DNA of 64,000 nucleotides from Selenomonas sputigena_A (GCF_051603425.1 NZ_CP194411.1:496001-560000), one strand, 5' to 3'; shown: positions 1 through 8,716, numbered from the stretch's first letter. Notes: generated by a model not told the origin, from the letters alone. Program-made: numbers and translations.

Positions 1-209
1 GTGATTTGGCAATCCGAACGCTTGGCAAAGCACTCAGCAGTCAACGAAAGAGAAGCAAAGGTCTGATTCTTCATAGCGATCAGGGCAGCCCGTACACATC
101 GAAGGAATTCACCGACTCAACACAGATAAGAAGCAAGATCTTGCCCTATAAAACTAAGATGAAATATGGTACGATATTAAAGATATTAAGTGTAAAAATT
201 AGAGTTTAA
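1..209 (+). pseudogene. IS3-family transposase (OrfB) fragment, cut by window start
   Basis: The frame contains LILHSDQGSPYTSKEF, the strand around the second Asp of the IS3/IS150 DDE integrase core (usually HSDQGxQYTS). Homology is visible from the window edge to about base 125; after that the residues look nothing like OrfB and the frame runs into AT-rich sequence. The catalytic Glu region is missing, so this is a truncated remnant. The start shown is only the window edge. It marks the left border of an acquired AT-rich segment. Confidence 0.7.
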
Positions 210-222
210 GAGGTAGCCATTA

Positions 223-663
223 ATGGATTTAAATAAAATATTAGCATTTAGTCAACTCGCAATTGATAGAACCGAGGATGAAAAAAAGAGTTTAGCACGG
301 TTATTAAATATTGATTATGAAGAATATAAAAAAAGAATTGTCGGTAAAGAAAAAGAAGCCGATTTTATTATTATTTTAAAATCACTTGAAGTATTAAAAC
401 ATTTTGAAGCCTATGACGAAGGATTATCCCATATTACAGGAGAATATACTCCAGATTTTAAAATAGAAATGTGCGACGGCTATGAGATGTTACTTGAGGT
501 AAAACATACAGATAATGAAATATTTAAAATATCACAGGGGAATTTGCAAAAGAGAAAAAAATTTGCAGATAGATATAATTTACCACTGAAATTTGCTATT
601 TCTTTAAAAGGTCTTTGGGGTCTTTTTACTGTTGAAACTTTACTTGCAAAAAAGGTAAATTAA
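223..663 (+). CDS. PD-(D/E)XK-like nuclease, N-terminal half (frameshifted)
   Basis: The 146-residue protein opens after a GAGG ribosome site. Around residues 79-96 it has TPDF...MLLEVKHTD, the Asp-(x)n-Glu-x-Lys layout of PD-(D/E)XK nucleases (TnsA, resolvase and restriction-type folds). This is followed by a basic segment and KFAISLKGLWGLF. The reading ends soon after a run GCA AAA AAG. Shifting back one base there leads directly into the frame of the next ORF without a stop, so the two halves make one ~343-residue protein. Base composition is AT-rich, unlike the rest of the window. The exact family is not recognised; the nuclease call rests on the motif only. Confidence 0.55.
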   Translation: MDLNKILAFSQLAIDRTEDEKKSLARLLNIDYEEYKKRIVGKEKEADFIIILKSLEVLKHFEAYDEGLSHITGEYTPDFKIEMCDGYEMLLEVKHTDNEIFKISQGNLQKRKKFADRYNLPLKFAISLKGLWGLFTVETLLAKKVN

Positions 664-731
664 CGCTTGATGATTTTAGGGGAGAAAAGGCAATTTCTTG
701 GTTAGATATTGAGCTTGCAACTTGTTCATAT

Positions 732-1253
732 ATGTTCCAAAGACAAGTAAAAATAAGAAGTGTATATTCAACAAATCACGCTAAAGGTATGGGAATTCAA
801 TTTGAACCATATGGTCAATTAATTTCATATGAACTATATTACGGTGATAAACGAATTTTTAGAGCCAAAGGAAAAGGGAGCAAATTCGTACAATATAGTA
901 GGTATCTAGAGGCACTTCAAGATAGAGTTGCAAATATAAACCAAGACATAGAACAACAAGGTGAATTTACAATTATCACAGAGTTTTCTGATAAAGGTGT
1001 TGCCAATATTATACCTGAATATGAATTTGTCTTATCACCTATAAAACATTTGTATAAAGAAATGAATTCAAAAAAGATTAAATATAATTCTCAGCTAGCT
1101 ATTTCTGAATATGAATTTAACTATATATCTATTCAGATGCTTAGACTTATTTTGTCTGAATTAGTGAGTTTAGGCTTAGATATAATTGTTTTTAGAAACA
1201 ATTATGGATATAAATTTAAGGATTATGCTACGAGTTTTTGGAATAAGTCTTAA
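732..1253 (+). CDS. C-terminal half of the frameshifted nuclease-like protein
   Basis: This frame is open from about base 645, upstream of the first ATG at 732. The first residues in this frame (KGKLTLDDFRGEKAISWLD) read as a natural continuation of the preceding gene. The ATG at 732 has no convincing ribosome site, so the segment is probably made only as an extension of the upstream frame, if at all. The 173 residues are rich in Tyr, Ile and Lys with no motif I recognise; they may be a DNA-recognition or dimerisation part. It could be a mutational break (pseudogene) or programmed -1 frameshifting; sequence alone cannot decide. Confidence 0.45.
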   Translation: MFQRQVKIRSVYSTNHAKGMGIQFEPYGQLISYELYYGDKRIFRAKGKGSKFVQYSRYLEALQDRVANINQDIEQQGEFTIITEFSDKGVANIIPEYEFVLSPIKHLYKEMNSKKIKYNSQLAISEYEFNYISIQMLRLILSELVSLGLDIIVFRNNYGYKFKDYATSFWNKS

Positions 1254-1320
1254 TTGAATATGTGAATGTCCATGAAAAAGTGAGCCATGTGGTTGCGAAT
1301 CATTGAGCCGCCATCGAGTG

Positions 1321-2542
1321 TGTGAAAGAAACTCTGTAAAAAACTTCACACTCGAAGAAACAGGTCTTCTATGATAAAATCTAATCACAGGAAGTCTTTA
1401 ATTATGGCAGCACATCAAAAAGAAGTTCACAAAGTCAAAATGACCGATGGGAAAATAGCGTTCATTCAGCAACTCTTTCAAGAGTATGACATTGAGAGCA
1501 CATCCGACATCCAAGATGCACTAAAAGACCTGCTAGGCGGAACCATCAAGGAAATGATGGAGATGGCATTTGGGCTACGAGAAATCCCAAAGCTCCGACA
1601 ATGAGAACGCACGCAATGGGTACAAAACCAAAACATTAAATAGCAGCTATGGGAGATTTCGGATCGAAGTCCCCCAAGACCGACAGTCTTCTTTTTAACC
1701 ACAGGTGGTAAACGATAAGATTCTCCCCCACATTGAGGAATGGCAGAACCGCTCTCTTGTCGGCGTTTGTCCAATCGTTTTCATCGATGCCGTCCATTTT
1801 TCCGTGCGCCATGACAGTATGGTCAGCAAACTGGCTGCCTATGTCGTTGTAGGAATTAACGACGCTGGGCGAAAGGAAGTCTTAACCGTTGAAATCAGGG
1901 AAAATGAGAGCAGCAAATACTGGCTTGGTGTTCTTAACCGCCTAAAAAATCGAGGTGTTCAGGATATCCTGATTCTTTGCTCGGACGGGCTTAGTAGCCT
2001 CAAGGAAGCAGTCGCTACGGTCTTTCCGGAAACGGAACATCAGCGCTGTATCGTACACATGGTACGCAATACCCTGAAATACGTGGCGCATAAGGATATG
2101 AAGCTCTTTGCCAAGGATCTTCGCAACATATACACAGCTCCCGATGAAAAGACCGCCTTCAAATGACTGGAAGAGGTGGATAAAAAATGGAGTCCTCATT
2201 ATCCACCAGCCATGCGCAGATGGTATGATTATTGGGATGTCATAACACTGATATTCAAGTTTTCTGTGGGTGATCGCACCTCGTTTTATACCACTAATAT
2301 CATTGAAAGTCTAACGCATCATACTACCGTAGCTTAAACTGGCAACGAAGCGTATTTCCAAGTGCTCAAGCATTATTAAAAATTCTTTATTTGGCGACAT
2401 TTGAAGCCACAAAGAAATGGACGATGTCGATAAGGAACTCGAGAAAGACCCGAGGAGGACTGGCAATTATGTATCCAAACAGATTGCCTTATTAATATCC
2501 CCATAAATCATAGAAAATCTGATTTACAGACTTTTCTTCACA
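1321..2542. mobile_element. Degenerate IS256-family insertion sequence
   Basis: The ends are imperfect inverted repeats: bases 1321-1340 and the complement of 2523-2542 both read TGTGAA...CTGTAAA, with about 17 of 20 positions the same. The 1.2-kb interior encodes a broken IS256/mutator transposase. No 8-9 bp target duplication is visible at the borders. A further 10-bp inverted pair (1263-1272 and 2566-2575) lies just outside the ends. The element cannot move by itself because its transposase has a deletion and a stop. Confidence 0.7.
1404..2397 (+). pseudogene. IS256-family (mutator type) transposase, inactivated
   Basis: Several frames together give an IS256 transposase. The N-terminus has IQDALKDLLGGTIKEMM (1404-1604). 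A piece in another frame reads NGYKTKTLNSSYGRF and IEVPQDRQ (about 1614-1700). The catalytic core has FIDAVHFSVR, ILCSDGLSSLKEAV and CIVHMVRNTLKYV (1705-2166). A tail LEEVDKKWSP...TNIIESL follows a TGA at 2164. Relative to the family, roughly 60 residues after RQSSF are gone, and there is at least one frameshift plus the TGA. First and second Asp are present and the third acidic residue lies in the tail. Confidence 0.8.
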
Positions 2543-2601
2543 GCCCGTATTCGTCGTAGATTTATTGGACATTCATGTTACAAAACTGCTTGACCACAAC
2601 A

Positions 2602-3339
2602 TCATCTTTTAATGTGATCTTTTAGAAGCTCTTTTCGCAATCCGTCTCTATCAATGGCCTCAACCAGATCAAAAATAGTTTGTCGCATATCTGATAATAT
2701 TCTATATGTTAATTTTATGTAAAATCCATTTGTATATTCTAAATGTGGATGTTTCTTTCTAAAAGCTTCATCCGCATATCCATCCGCATGTACAAGTTTA
2801 TGACGTATATCCAAATAGGATACTGCACTATTTATCAATTCTTTTTCTACTTCAATACCGAGCTTCTTACATGCTTTTTCTATAAGCGAACGTGTACTGC
2901 GTTCGCTTTCTAAAGATTGAAATATATTATCTATAACAGTTTTCTCTATATTGCCATCACGTATACGCTTCAAAACTTCTGTGGCAGACATATTAAAAGA
3001 ATGATTCCCAACAATACGTTCCGGTGTATTGGTAGCATTTTTATACGATTCTAAAATGACTCCTTTTAAATAAATTGTTAATTCTTCATATAATTCTTTT
3101 ACATATGCAGCATACATTGTTGCACGCAAATGAGTTACTACAATTTCCCTATTAGCATCGCAAATCTTATACCGTGCTATACTTTTATGTTTTTCTCTGT
3201 CAAACATATCAAATAATTTTTCTTTATTTTCCCAATTATCTCTTTTTATCAACGCATAGAACATATCAATAATTTCTATATCATCTTGAAAATGCATCAT
3301 CTTGTTTTTAAAACTTATATATGCTTCTGAATGCTCCAC
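2602..3339 (-). CDS. Hypothetical protein with C-terminal HEPN-type RX4H motif
   Basis: The 245-residue soluble protein is mostly helical and AT-rich, with no signal peptide. Near the C-terminus, residues 179-184 read RHKLVH followed by ADG: the Arg-x4-His pair of HEPN ribonuclease domains (as in RiboL-PSP/MAE_28990-type HEPN), set between predicted helices as expected. HEPN domains act as RNases in many toxin and abortive-infection systems. The gene stands alone between the dead IS256 and a comM remnant, and the next real gene (4106-5839) has the same kind of motif. The HEPN call is a motif inference; the N-terminal ~130 residues are unassigned. Confidence 0.5.
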   Translation of the reverse strand: MEHSEAYISFKNKMMHFQDDIEIIDMFYALIKRDNWENKEKLFDMFDREKHKSIARYKICDANREIVVTHLRATMYAAYVKELYEELTIYLKGVILESYKNATNTPERIVGNHSFNMSATEVLKRIRDGNIEKTVIDNIFQSLESERSTRSLIEKACKKLGIEVEKELINSAVSYLDIRHKLVHADGYADEAFRKKHPHLEYTNGFYIKLTYRILSDMRQTIFDLVEAIDRDGLRKELLKDHIKR

Positions 3340-3645
3340 TTGCTTTCCCTCGTTCCATTTTCAAAGAATCGCTAGAAATAGTAAATACATAAAATCACAA
3401 GATTCATAGCCACGGATTTCACAAATTGCAGTACAAATAGGATTCTGCATCACATTCCCTCCCATTTCATTGCAATTATACTATATGCTATGCACTTTGA
3501 ATACCATTTTCCGTATTGACTCTTATTTTTATCCTACCGCTTGGGTATACCCCCTATGCTGTCAATGCCATAAAATCCTTGAAAATCGGTATTCTTTCCG
3601 TATCAATACAAGCATTACATCATATCGTTATCGACGTTACTTCGT
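3340..3645. other. Intergenic, AT-rich; no gene seen
   Basis: The stretch lies between the start of the HEPN-type gene and the comM remnant. It is AT-rich and contains no frame with recognisable protein similarity and no ribosome site followed by a long frame. A plus-strand frame that starts here (3470) runs antisense over comM and is not credible. It presumably carries the promoter of the 2602-3339 gene. Confidence 0.4.
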
Positions 3646-3996
3646 TCATCGCGCATACGAAAAAGAAGATACTGTAAGTCTTCCTCTCACCTTAAGCGGC
3701 GCCTGCCGCGTCATCGGCGGCAGGCGCCGCGCGAGCATCGTCTTACCCGAGCCGGGCACGCCGACCATCAACAGATTGTGCTCGCCTGCCGCCGCGATCT
3801 CCAACGCACGCTTGGCGAAGAACTGTCCCTGCACATCGGCAAAGGCATCCAACAGCGCCTCCCTGCCCGAAGGAACTCTCACACAGCTAGCGCAAATTCT
3901 TCGGTACATACACACTGATTCTGTCAACGAGCAATGCCTCACTGTCGTTGCCCGGCGAGACGAAAACTTCCTAAGACCATGTTTCTTTTTCGCCAT
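3646..3996 (-). pseudogene. comM: ComM/YifB (Mg-chelatase-like AAA+ ATPase) remnant
   Basis: The minus strand encodes RVPSGREALLDAFADVQGQ, then AKRALEIAAAGEHNLLMVG and the Walker A loop GVPGSGKTMLARRLPPM, which is characteristic of the ComM/YifB family (competence-associated branch-migration ATPase, normally ~500 residues). Only about 70 family residues remain. Upstream family-like sequence (SPGNDSEALLVDRISV) sits in another frame, and the frame after the Walker A runs into unrelated sequence. The composition is GC-rich, so this is a piece of the host-type genome left inside the AT-rich zone. It is non-functional. Confidence 0.75.
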
Positions 3997-4105
3997 TCAT
4001 CAGATTTAATCCTACTCCTTCATGCTGATTTGCACAAAATCGCGTGCCATATGCACAAGTACGACTAACTAATGTAGACTAACATCTCGATACTAAGCTT
4101 CGCAA

Positions 4106-5839
4106 TCATTTTTTCGAATGGGCAATAACAGAAAACATAATCTGTATAGGCGGCTCATAGAACATTTTCACTAGATCATTATAACAACTTTCATCACAGC
4201 CTTCTTTTACAGAAACATCTCCGTGCGCTAATCCGTTACGCAATTTTACCAAAGTATATTTTTTAATACCTAGATGGTACTTTTCTATGGCATCACAAAT
4301 TCGACAAAAATTCTCCCGTTCACTTCCAAGGAACTTCTTGAAAGCGGCTACAACTTCACTACCTTGTTGATTTTTCTGGGATGAAATTGCCTTTCTTACA
4401 AACGGTATATTTCCCAAGGTTGGATGACGCGATTTATCAAACAATGCCTTGTGCACATCCAACAATTTATTATCACGACAAAATGTATTTTTGATTTTTT
4501 TATAGCTAGGACTTTTTTTGAACGGTTCAAAAAAGTTCAAATTCATCTCCCGTTCAAGGCTGCTAACGAACAAAAACGAGGCAATATCCGGTGTCTTTAA
4601 TTTTTCGTAAATAGCTAAAGATGTCTTTATATCTTTTTGTGTAATCGGCGCAAACTTTTCCCAAATATCCGTCAACTTATATTTACTCTGATCAAAATTG
4701 ATGTCTTCCGGCATGAAAGTATAAATACGGCTCAGTATCGCATCAATCTTTTCCTCATCGGTTCTTTCTTGATCTAACTGCAAGCTATCAATTTGTTCGC
4801 GAAGCAAGTTATAGTTTTTCTGTAAAGTTTCATTATCTTTTTTCAACTGGACATTCTCATGACGTAACCCCAATAATTTTTCTTGTAATATTTCATCACT
4901 TTTTATCGAAAAATTTGTTATGCATTCTTTTAAATAGTCGATAATATCTTGATTTTCTTTGACTCTATCTGCCATCGCGGAAGACAATATGAATTCGCTT
5001 AGCAAATCGACCAAATCATTTTTCAAGACTCGTTCTTCAATATTCCCCACTTGCTGTGCAGCAAAAACACCATAAGTCGCCCACTTATATAATATGGGGT
5101 CGAGTCTTGTGTTCACCATCTTCGAATTCGAAAACCATGTTTTCCCATATTTTTGATACACCGTCGCAATGCACTCATAAAATTTACATTCATATAAGTT
5201 CTGTATTACATCATCATAGCACCAAAACCACCACAACATCGTGGTTCGATTCTCTGAAAGCTGTTTCGCGGCCTGAGCCTGCAGCTTTGTAAAGGTATAG
5301 AGTTCTAACATCCCATAGTCTCGGGCATAGGATGTCATGCCACCTAAATCAGGTGTAAAATCTCCCGTCCACTCATACACCTTACGTCCATCTTTTTCAT
5401 AAAGTAATTCTCCTTTTTTAAAATCGATGGCTCTATGTAAAACCTTTTTATTATATTCTTTAAAAAATTTGTTCTTTAGGAGTTCTTTCAGATCATTTTC
5501 ATCGAAATCCATCCATGCCTCATTTTTACTTTGACTATTATTCTGAAGCATACTGTCCTCAACGGATCGCAGAATAAAATAATTTATGTCCTCTGCGTCA
5601 ACGAGTTTGGGGTATTGATCCTTCTTCAAAGAATATGCATTGTCAAGGAAAGCGTCCAATTCATCAAGATTATTACGCTCCGCTACACCATAATAAAACG
5701 TAATCATCTCAAGCAAATTTTGAAATGGATTTACTTTAACAACAGTATCTCCGTCATCCGCAGAGAAATAAGGACTCCCATCTTCTATCCTCGGGTTGAG
5801 CCATTTTACTAATTTCATTTCGATTCGATCCATTCCCAT
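4106..5839 (-). CDS. Coiled-coil protein with C-terminal HEPN-type motif (Abi-like candidate)
   Basis: The protein has 577 residues and a GGAG ribosome site 9 bases before the ATG. No membrane segment or signal peptide is seen. Residues ~310-360 (LRHENVQLKKDNETLQKNY and onward) have heptad character typical of a coiled coil. Residues 534-539 read RNGLAH followed by GD, the RNxxxH form of the HEPN active site. Known multi-domain HEPN proteins of this size act in phage defence, with the N-terminal part sensing and the HEPN cutting RNA. That role is inferred here from motif, AT-rich composition and the neighbouring defence remnants. The N-terminal 300 residues match nothing I recognise. Confidence 0.5.
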   Translation of the reverse strand: MGMDRIEMKLVKWLNPRIEDGSPYFSADDGDTVVKVNPFQNLLEMITFYYGVAERNNLDELDAFLDNAYSLKKDQYPKLVDAEDINYFILRSVEDSMLQNNSQSKNEAWMDFDENDLKELLKNKFFKEYNKKVLHRAIDFKKGELLYEKDGRKVYEWTGDFTPDLGGMTSYARDYGMLELYTFTKLQAQAAKQLSENRTTMLWWFWCYDDVIQNLYECKFYECIATVYQKYGKTWFSNSKMVNTRLDPILYKWATYGVFAAQQVGNIEERVLKNDLVDLLSEFILSSAMADRVKENQDIIDYLKECITNFSIKSDEILQEKLLGLRHENVQLKKDNETLQKNYNLLREQIDSLQLDQERTDEEKIDAILSRIYTFMPEDINFDQSKYKLTDIWEKFAPITQKDIKTSLAIYEKLKTPDIASFLFVSSLEREMNLNFFEPFKKSPSYKKIKNTFCRDNKLLDVHKALFDKSRHPTLGNIPFVRKAISSQKNQQGSEVVAAFKKFLGSERENFCRICDAIEKYHLGIKKYTLVKLRNGLAHGDVSVKEGCDESCYNDLVKMFYEPPIQIMFSVIAHSKK

Positions 5840-6053
5840 ATAGTATCACTCCTCGCATGTAACTTTCAAATAGAGCAACGCTGTTTCAGATTCGTATGAT
5901 GTAGTATCCTCAATAACGACTTATTTACCATATGCTTTTTTAAGCATATCTCTAGACGAACAACAGGTTACACAAAAAAAGAATCCTACAGTTAGTTCAT
6001 GCAGCAAAGTCACATCTTAGAACAATTCAACCTTATATCGTACGCAAAATATT

Positions 6054-6425
6054 TCAGTAATAGGAGTCATCATCTCGTATGCTATAAATCCAGCCTAATT
6101 GATTCATGCAGAATTCAAAAATGTTATTTTTGAAGAGCGCAGGTGAGTTAAAGTGTTGCCCATCGTTAGTTGAATATTTCCATCCTTTGAGACTATCAAA
6201 TGTCCAGCTTATCACCCTTTGTAATGTTCCATTTTTCACCAATTTAGTAGAAACCGTAAACCCAATACTTCTTGCGCCTCTATAACTCACAATCGTATCA
6301 TCCATGATAAAAACATCGATATTTTCGTTGTTCCAATGCTCAACCCATACATCCGTTGCTTCGCAATTCGGCGCAAAGATAAGCATCGAAGCAACTACCA
6401 GTGCAATAGATAAAAACTTTTTCAT
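6054..6425 (-). CDS. Small exported protein, paralogue of 8235-8618
   Basis: The protein has 123 residues with a clear Sec signal peptide (MKKFLSIALVVASMLIF, cleavage probably after CEA). The mature part starts TDVWVEHWNNENIDVFIMDD and ends FEFCMNQLGWIYSIRDDD. It is plainly homologous to the protein at 8235-8618 (DVWVDHWNSENVDIYVMDD ... FEFCMDSLGW). One conserved Cys remains in the mature protein. The family is unknown to me; the pattern suggests a periplasmic or surface protein of about 100 residues. The two copies are in opposite orientation about 2 kb apart with restriction-system wreckage between. Confidence 0.65.
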   Translation of the reverse strand: MKKFLSIALVVASMLIFAPNCEATDVWVEHWNNENIDVFIMDDTIVSYRGARSIGFTVSTKLVKNGTLQRVISWTFDSLKGWKYSTNDGQHFNSPALFKNNIFEFCMNQLGWIYSIRDDDSYY

Positions 6426-6796
6426 GTTTAATTCTACTCCTCATGACAGCATCTTTACTTCCCTGTTAACCTTGTAACTATTTCTCCAAGCTCTTCGTAA
6501 ATTCCTATCTCACCTTTCAAAAATTACGAGATATCTAACGCATCATTTCTTCTATTCTTATACGATAGGTCTATTTTTGAACGATAACTTTCTCATATCA
6601 TTCAAGAACTCAACACGTCCAGCACAGCGAATATATCAAAGCATCCATTGTTTCATAATCATCATGTTGGTTCTACATTTTAACGATAGCATACCCTGAA
6701 ACGATAGCTTTTTCTATCGTTTCAGGGTATGCTATCGAAATAACTGTTTTTCATCTCTCGCTCTAGATTCCAGCTATACCGCCTTGCCCGAGCAGC
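6426..6796. other. Intergenic, AT-rich, with one very strong hairpin
   Basis: No coding sequence is visible. The AT-rich stretch upstream of the exported-protein gene presumably carries its promoter. The only clear structure is the 24-bp perfect inverted repeat at 6684-6737. It lies near the point where AT-rich sequence gives way to GC-rich sequence. Confidence 0.4.
6684..6737. repeat. Perfect 24-bp inverted repeat, 6-base loop
   Basis: Arms 6684-6707 and 6714-6737 are exact reverse complements (left arm begins CGATAGCATACCCTGAAACG) around a CTTTTT loop. There is no T-run directly after either arm, so it does not look like an ordinary intrinsic terminator, and a 24-bp stem without mismatch is longer than typical ones. 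It lies between the exported-protein gene and the truncated hsdM. It could be a remnant of a palindromic mobile element, a protein-binding palindrome or a structured RNA. Confidence 0.85.
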
Positions 6797-7558
6797 CTAA
6801 AAACCGCTGAATCCCCCCGACATCAAGGCATTTCCGCGCCCCTGCAGTTGTATCATTTTCGAAGTGCTTTTGTCGTATACTTTGTTCACCCGCGCCTTGC
6901 CGATGACCGCGAGGCGTGTCAGAAGCTCAGAGACTTCCTGCGGCGTATAGTATTCGCCGCCGCTCTTGCCGGCATTCGAAGCGTACATGCCCATGAGATA
7001 TTCATAGGCGTCGCCAAAAGCGTCGATCGTATTGTCTCGATAGTGCCCAAGCTGCATTTCGCCGATGCCGTCGAGGAGTTTCACGAGCTTTGCATTGCGC
7101 TCCTTCACCGTAGCGCCGAGCTTGTTGCTGTTGACGTCGAGATCTTCAAAAAGCCCCGCAAGATCGTTTTCACTCGCCGTGCCGGTCGCCGAGGCTTCAA
7201 TGTTGTGAAATACCTTTTCCAGCGTTTCATTGAGGTTTTCATTCGTCGGCGCACTTTTTCGCACATTGGCAAAAAGCTCGCTCGGCAGGATGAAGTACCC
7301 CTGCTCCTCCACAAGATTCTCGCGCTCCGTCTCCGCCTCTTCATCGGACAGTGCGGCATAATCAAACGCCGTATCGCCCGCCTCATGCGCCTCACGGTTG
7401 AGGTAATTCGTCAGCTTCTCCGAGATATAGCGATAAAAGAGCGTGCCCAAAACATACTGCTTGAAATCCCAGCCATCCACCGAGCCGCGCAGATCGTTCG
7501 CAATCTGCCAGATCGCCCGATGCAGCTCCGCCCGCTCCATTTCCTTCTTGTTGTCCAT
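6797..7558 (-). pseudogene. hsdM: Type I restriction-modification methylase HsdM, N-terminal remnant
   Basis: The gene opens after a good GGAGG site. Residues 1-225 are normal HsdM: the N-terminal helical domain (IWQIANDLRGSVDGWDFKQY, LGTLFYRYISEKL) and the start of the methylase domain (YEYLMGMYASNAGKSGGEYY, TPQEVSELL). The sequence breaks at VNKVYDKSTSK, exactly where the SAM-binding motif DPACGSG should follow, and ends about 20 foreign residues later. A full HsdM is ~500 residues, so no methylation is possible. No hsdS or hsdR is in the window. Confidence 0.85.
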
Positions 7559-7659
7559 CGTCTCGCCTCCATAGTCAGGATATTCTTAAATTCGCGTCAA
7601 GCCTGTCTTTGTCCTGCTTTCCTGATAAAAGCATCGTCCGTGCTCCACAAATAAATAGC

Positions 7660-7984
7660 ATCAGAGGCGCACCCGCGGTACCGGCAAGTCCTATCTGGCC
7701 AAGGAAATCGCCGCGGACATCATCAGCAACGGCCATGCTGATGGTTATACGAGCCTCACGGACGAGCAGAAAAGCTGATGGAGTTTGTACAGTTCCATCC
7801 GAGTTACGACTACTCCGATTTTCTCGAAGGACTGCGTCCGACAATCAATGATGACGGGACGATGGGTTTTGAATTGCAGGACGGTATCTTTAAGAAATTT
7901 GTAGCCCGTGCCAGAAAGAACTACGAGGATTCACAGAAATCCAAAGAACTGCTGGAAAAAGAATTCTCCGTCCATAAAAAGTAA
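7660..7984 (+). pseudogene. McrB-family AAA+ restriction protein, internal fragment
   Basis: One frame gives RGTGKSYLAKEIAADIIS (Walker A) and, after a one-base frame change near 7775, MEFVQFHPSYDYSDFLEGLRP and LQDGIFKKFVARARKNYED. This order is typical of the McrB GTPase/AAA+ subunit of modification-dependent restriction systems. Walker B and the sensor regions are absent and the 3' end fades into unrelated sequence. Its 5' end lies ~100 bp from the hsdM fragment, on the other strand. It is a dead piece of a restriction locus. Confidence 0.75.
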
Positions 7985-8234
7985 GACGTTGGCAACGCAA
8001 GCGGAAGGTACATATTATGATAAGCATAATAAACCGAATTTTTTCATAACCATCCTCAAAAAGTTTATGCATAAAATCATCAAAAAGAAGGTAGATCCCC
8101 AACGTTTCGCGAAATATGAAAGTGCCATCTCAAAGATAGTGCGAGCCGTGAAAATAAACAGCCCGGTCGGCGAAAGAGTTTGGCAAAGAATCGCAGCATC
8201 AGCCATGCTGTCACTTGAAATGGAGGATTGCAAA

Positions 8235-8618
8235 ATGAAAAAACGGATTTGTCTCATGGCTCTGATCGTATCTGCAGCAATTTTACTGCCAACATACGTC
8301 TGCGAAGCAAAGGATGTATGGGTCGATCATTGGAATTCTGAGAATGTCGATATCTACGTTATGGATGATACGCTTACGAGCGGCACCTCCGACAGCGGAA
8401 GATATTTCAAGGTGTCCGCCAAAGAAGTACGAAACGGAGAGTTGGTGCGTATCGTCCATTGGAATTTCAGCAAGTACAAATCGGATATGTGGCGATATAA
8501 AACAAACACCATGCGGGGAGATCATACGACTGTAGTCATCCCCAAGGATCAGCTCTTTGAGTTTTGCATGGATTCCCTGGGCTGGTCCTATTACATCAAG
8601 GAATACTGGTACTATTGA
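8235..8618 (+). CDS. Small exported protein, paralogue of 6054-6425
   Basis: The ATG at 8235 follows a GGAG site; an earlier start in this frame would put McrB-junk ahead of the signal peptide, so it was not chosen. The 127-residue product has a Sec signal (MKKRICLMALIVSAAILLP, cleavage near CEA) and a mature part DVWVDHWNSENVDIYVMDD ... FEFCMDSLGWSYYIKEYWYY. It matches the 6054-6425 product along its length. A terminator follows at 8671. Function unknown; likely periplasmic. Confidence 0.7.
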   Translation: MKKRICLMALIVSAAILLPTYVCEAKDVWVDHWNSENVDIYVMDDTLTSGTSDSGRYFKVSAKEVRNGELVRIVHWNFSKYKSDMWRYKTNTMRGDHTTVVIPKDQLFEFCMDSLGWSYYIKEYWYY

Positions 8619-8670
8619 GATTTCATATCCAGCAAACGCACGAATTGCTCGAGAAATATAGGGGAATGAT

Positions 8671-8716
8671 AAAATCCCGCCTGTTGTTGAATACACTCTC
8701 AACAAGCGGGATTTTT
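8671..8716 (+). terminator. Intrinsic terminator after the exported-protein gene
   Basis: The arm AAATCCCGC (from 8672) pairs with GCGGGATTT (8706-8714), extended by TTGTT/AACAA inside, followed by T5. It lies 50 bases after the stop of 8235-8618 and also faces the 3' end of the lacZ-like gene. Confidence 0.8.

Noticed and set aside
3470..4009. Plus-strand frame over the comM remnant
   Set aside because: The minus strand has the Walker A and ComM blocks, so the plus frame is the complement.
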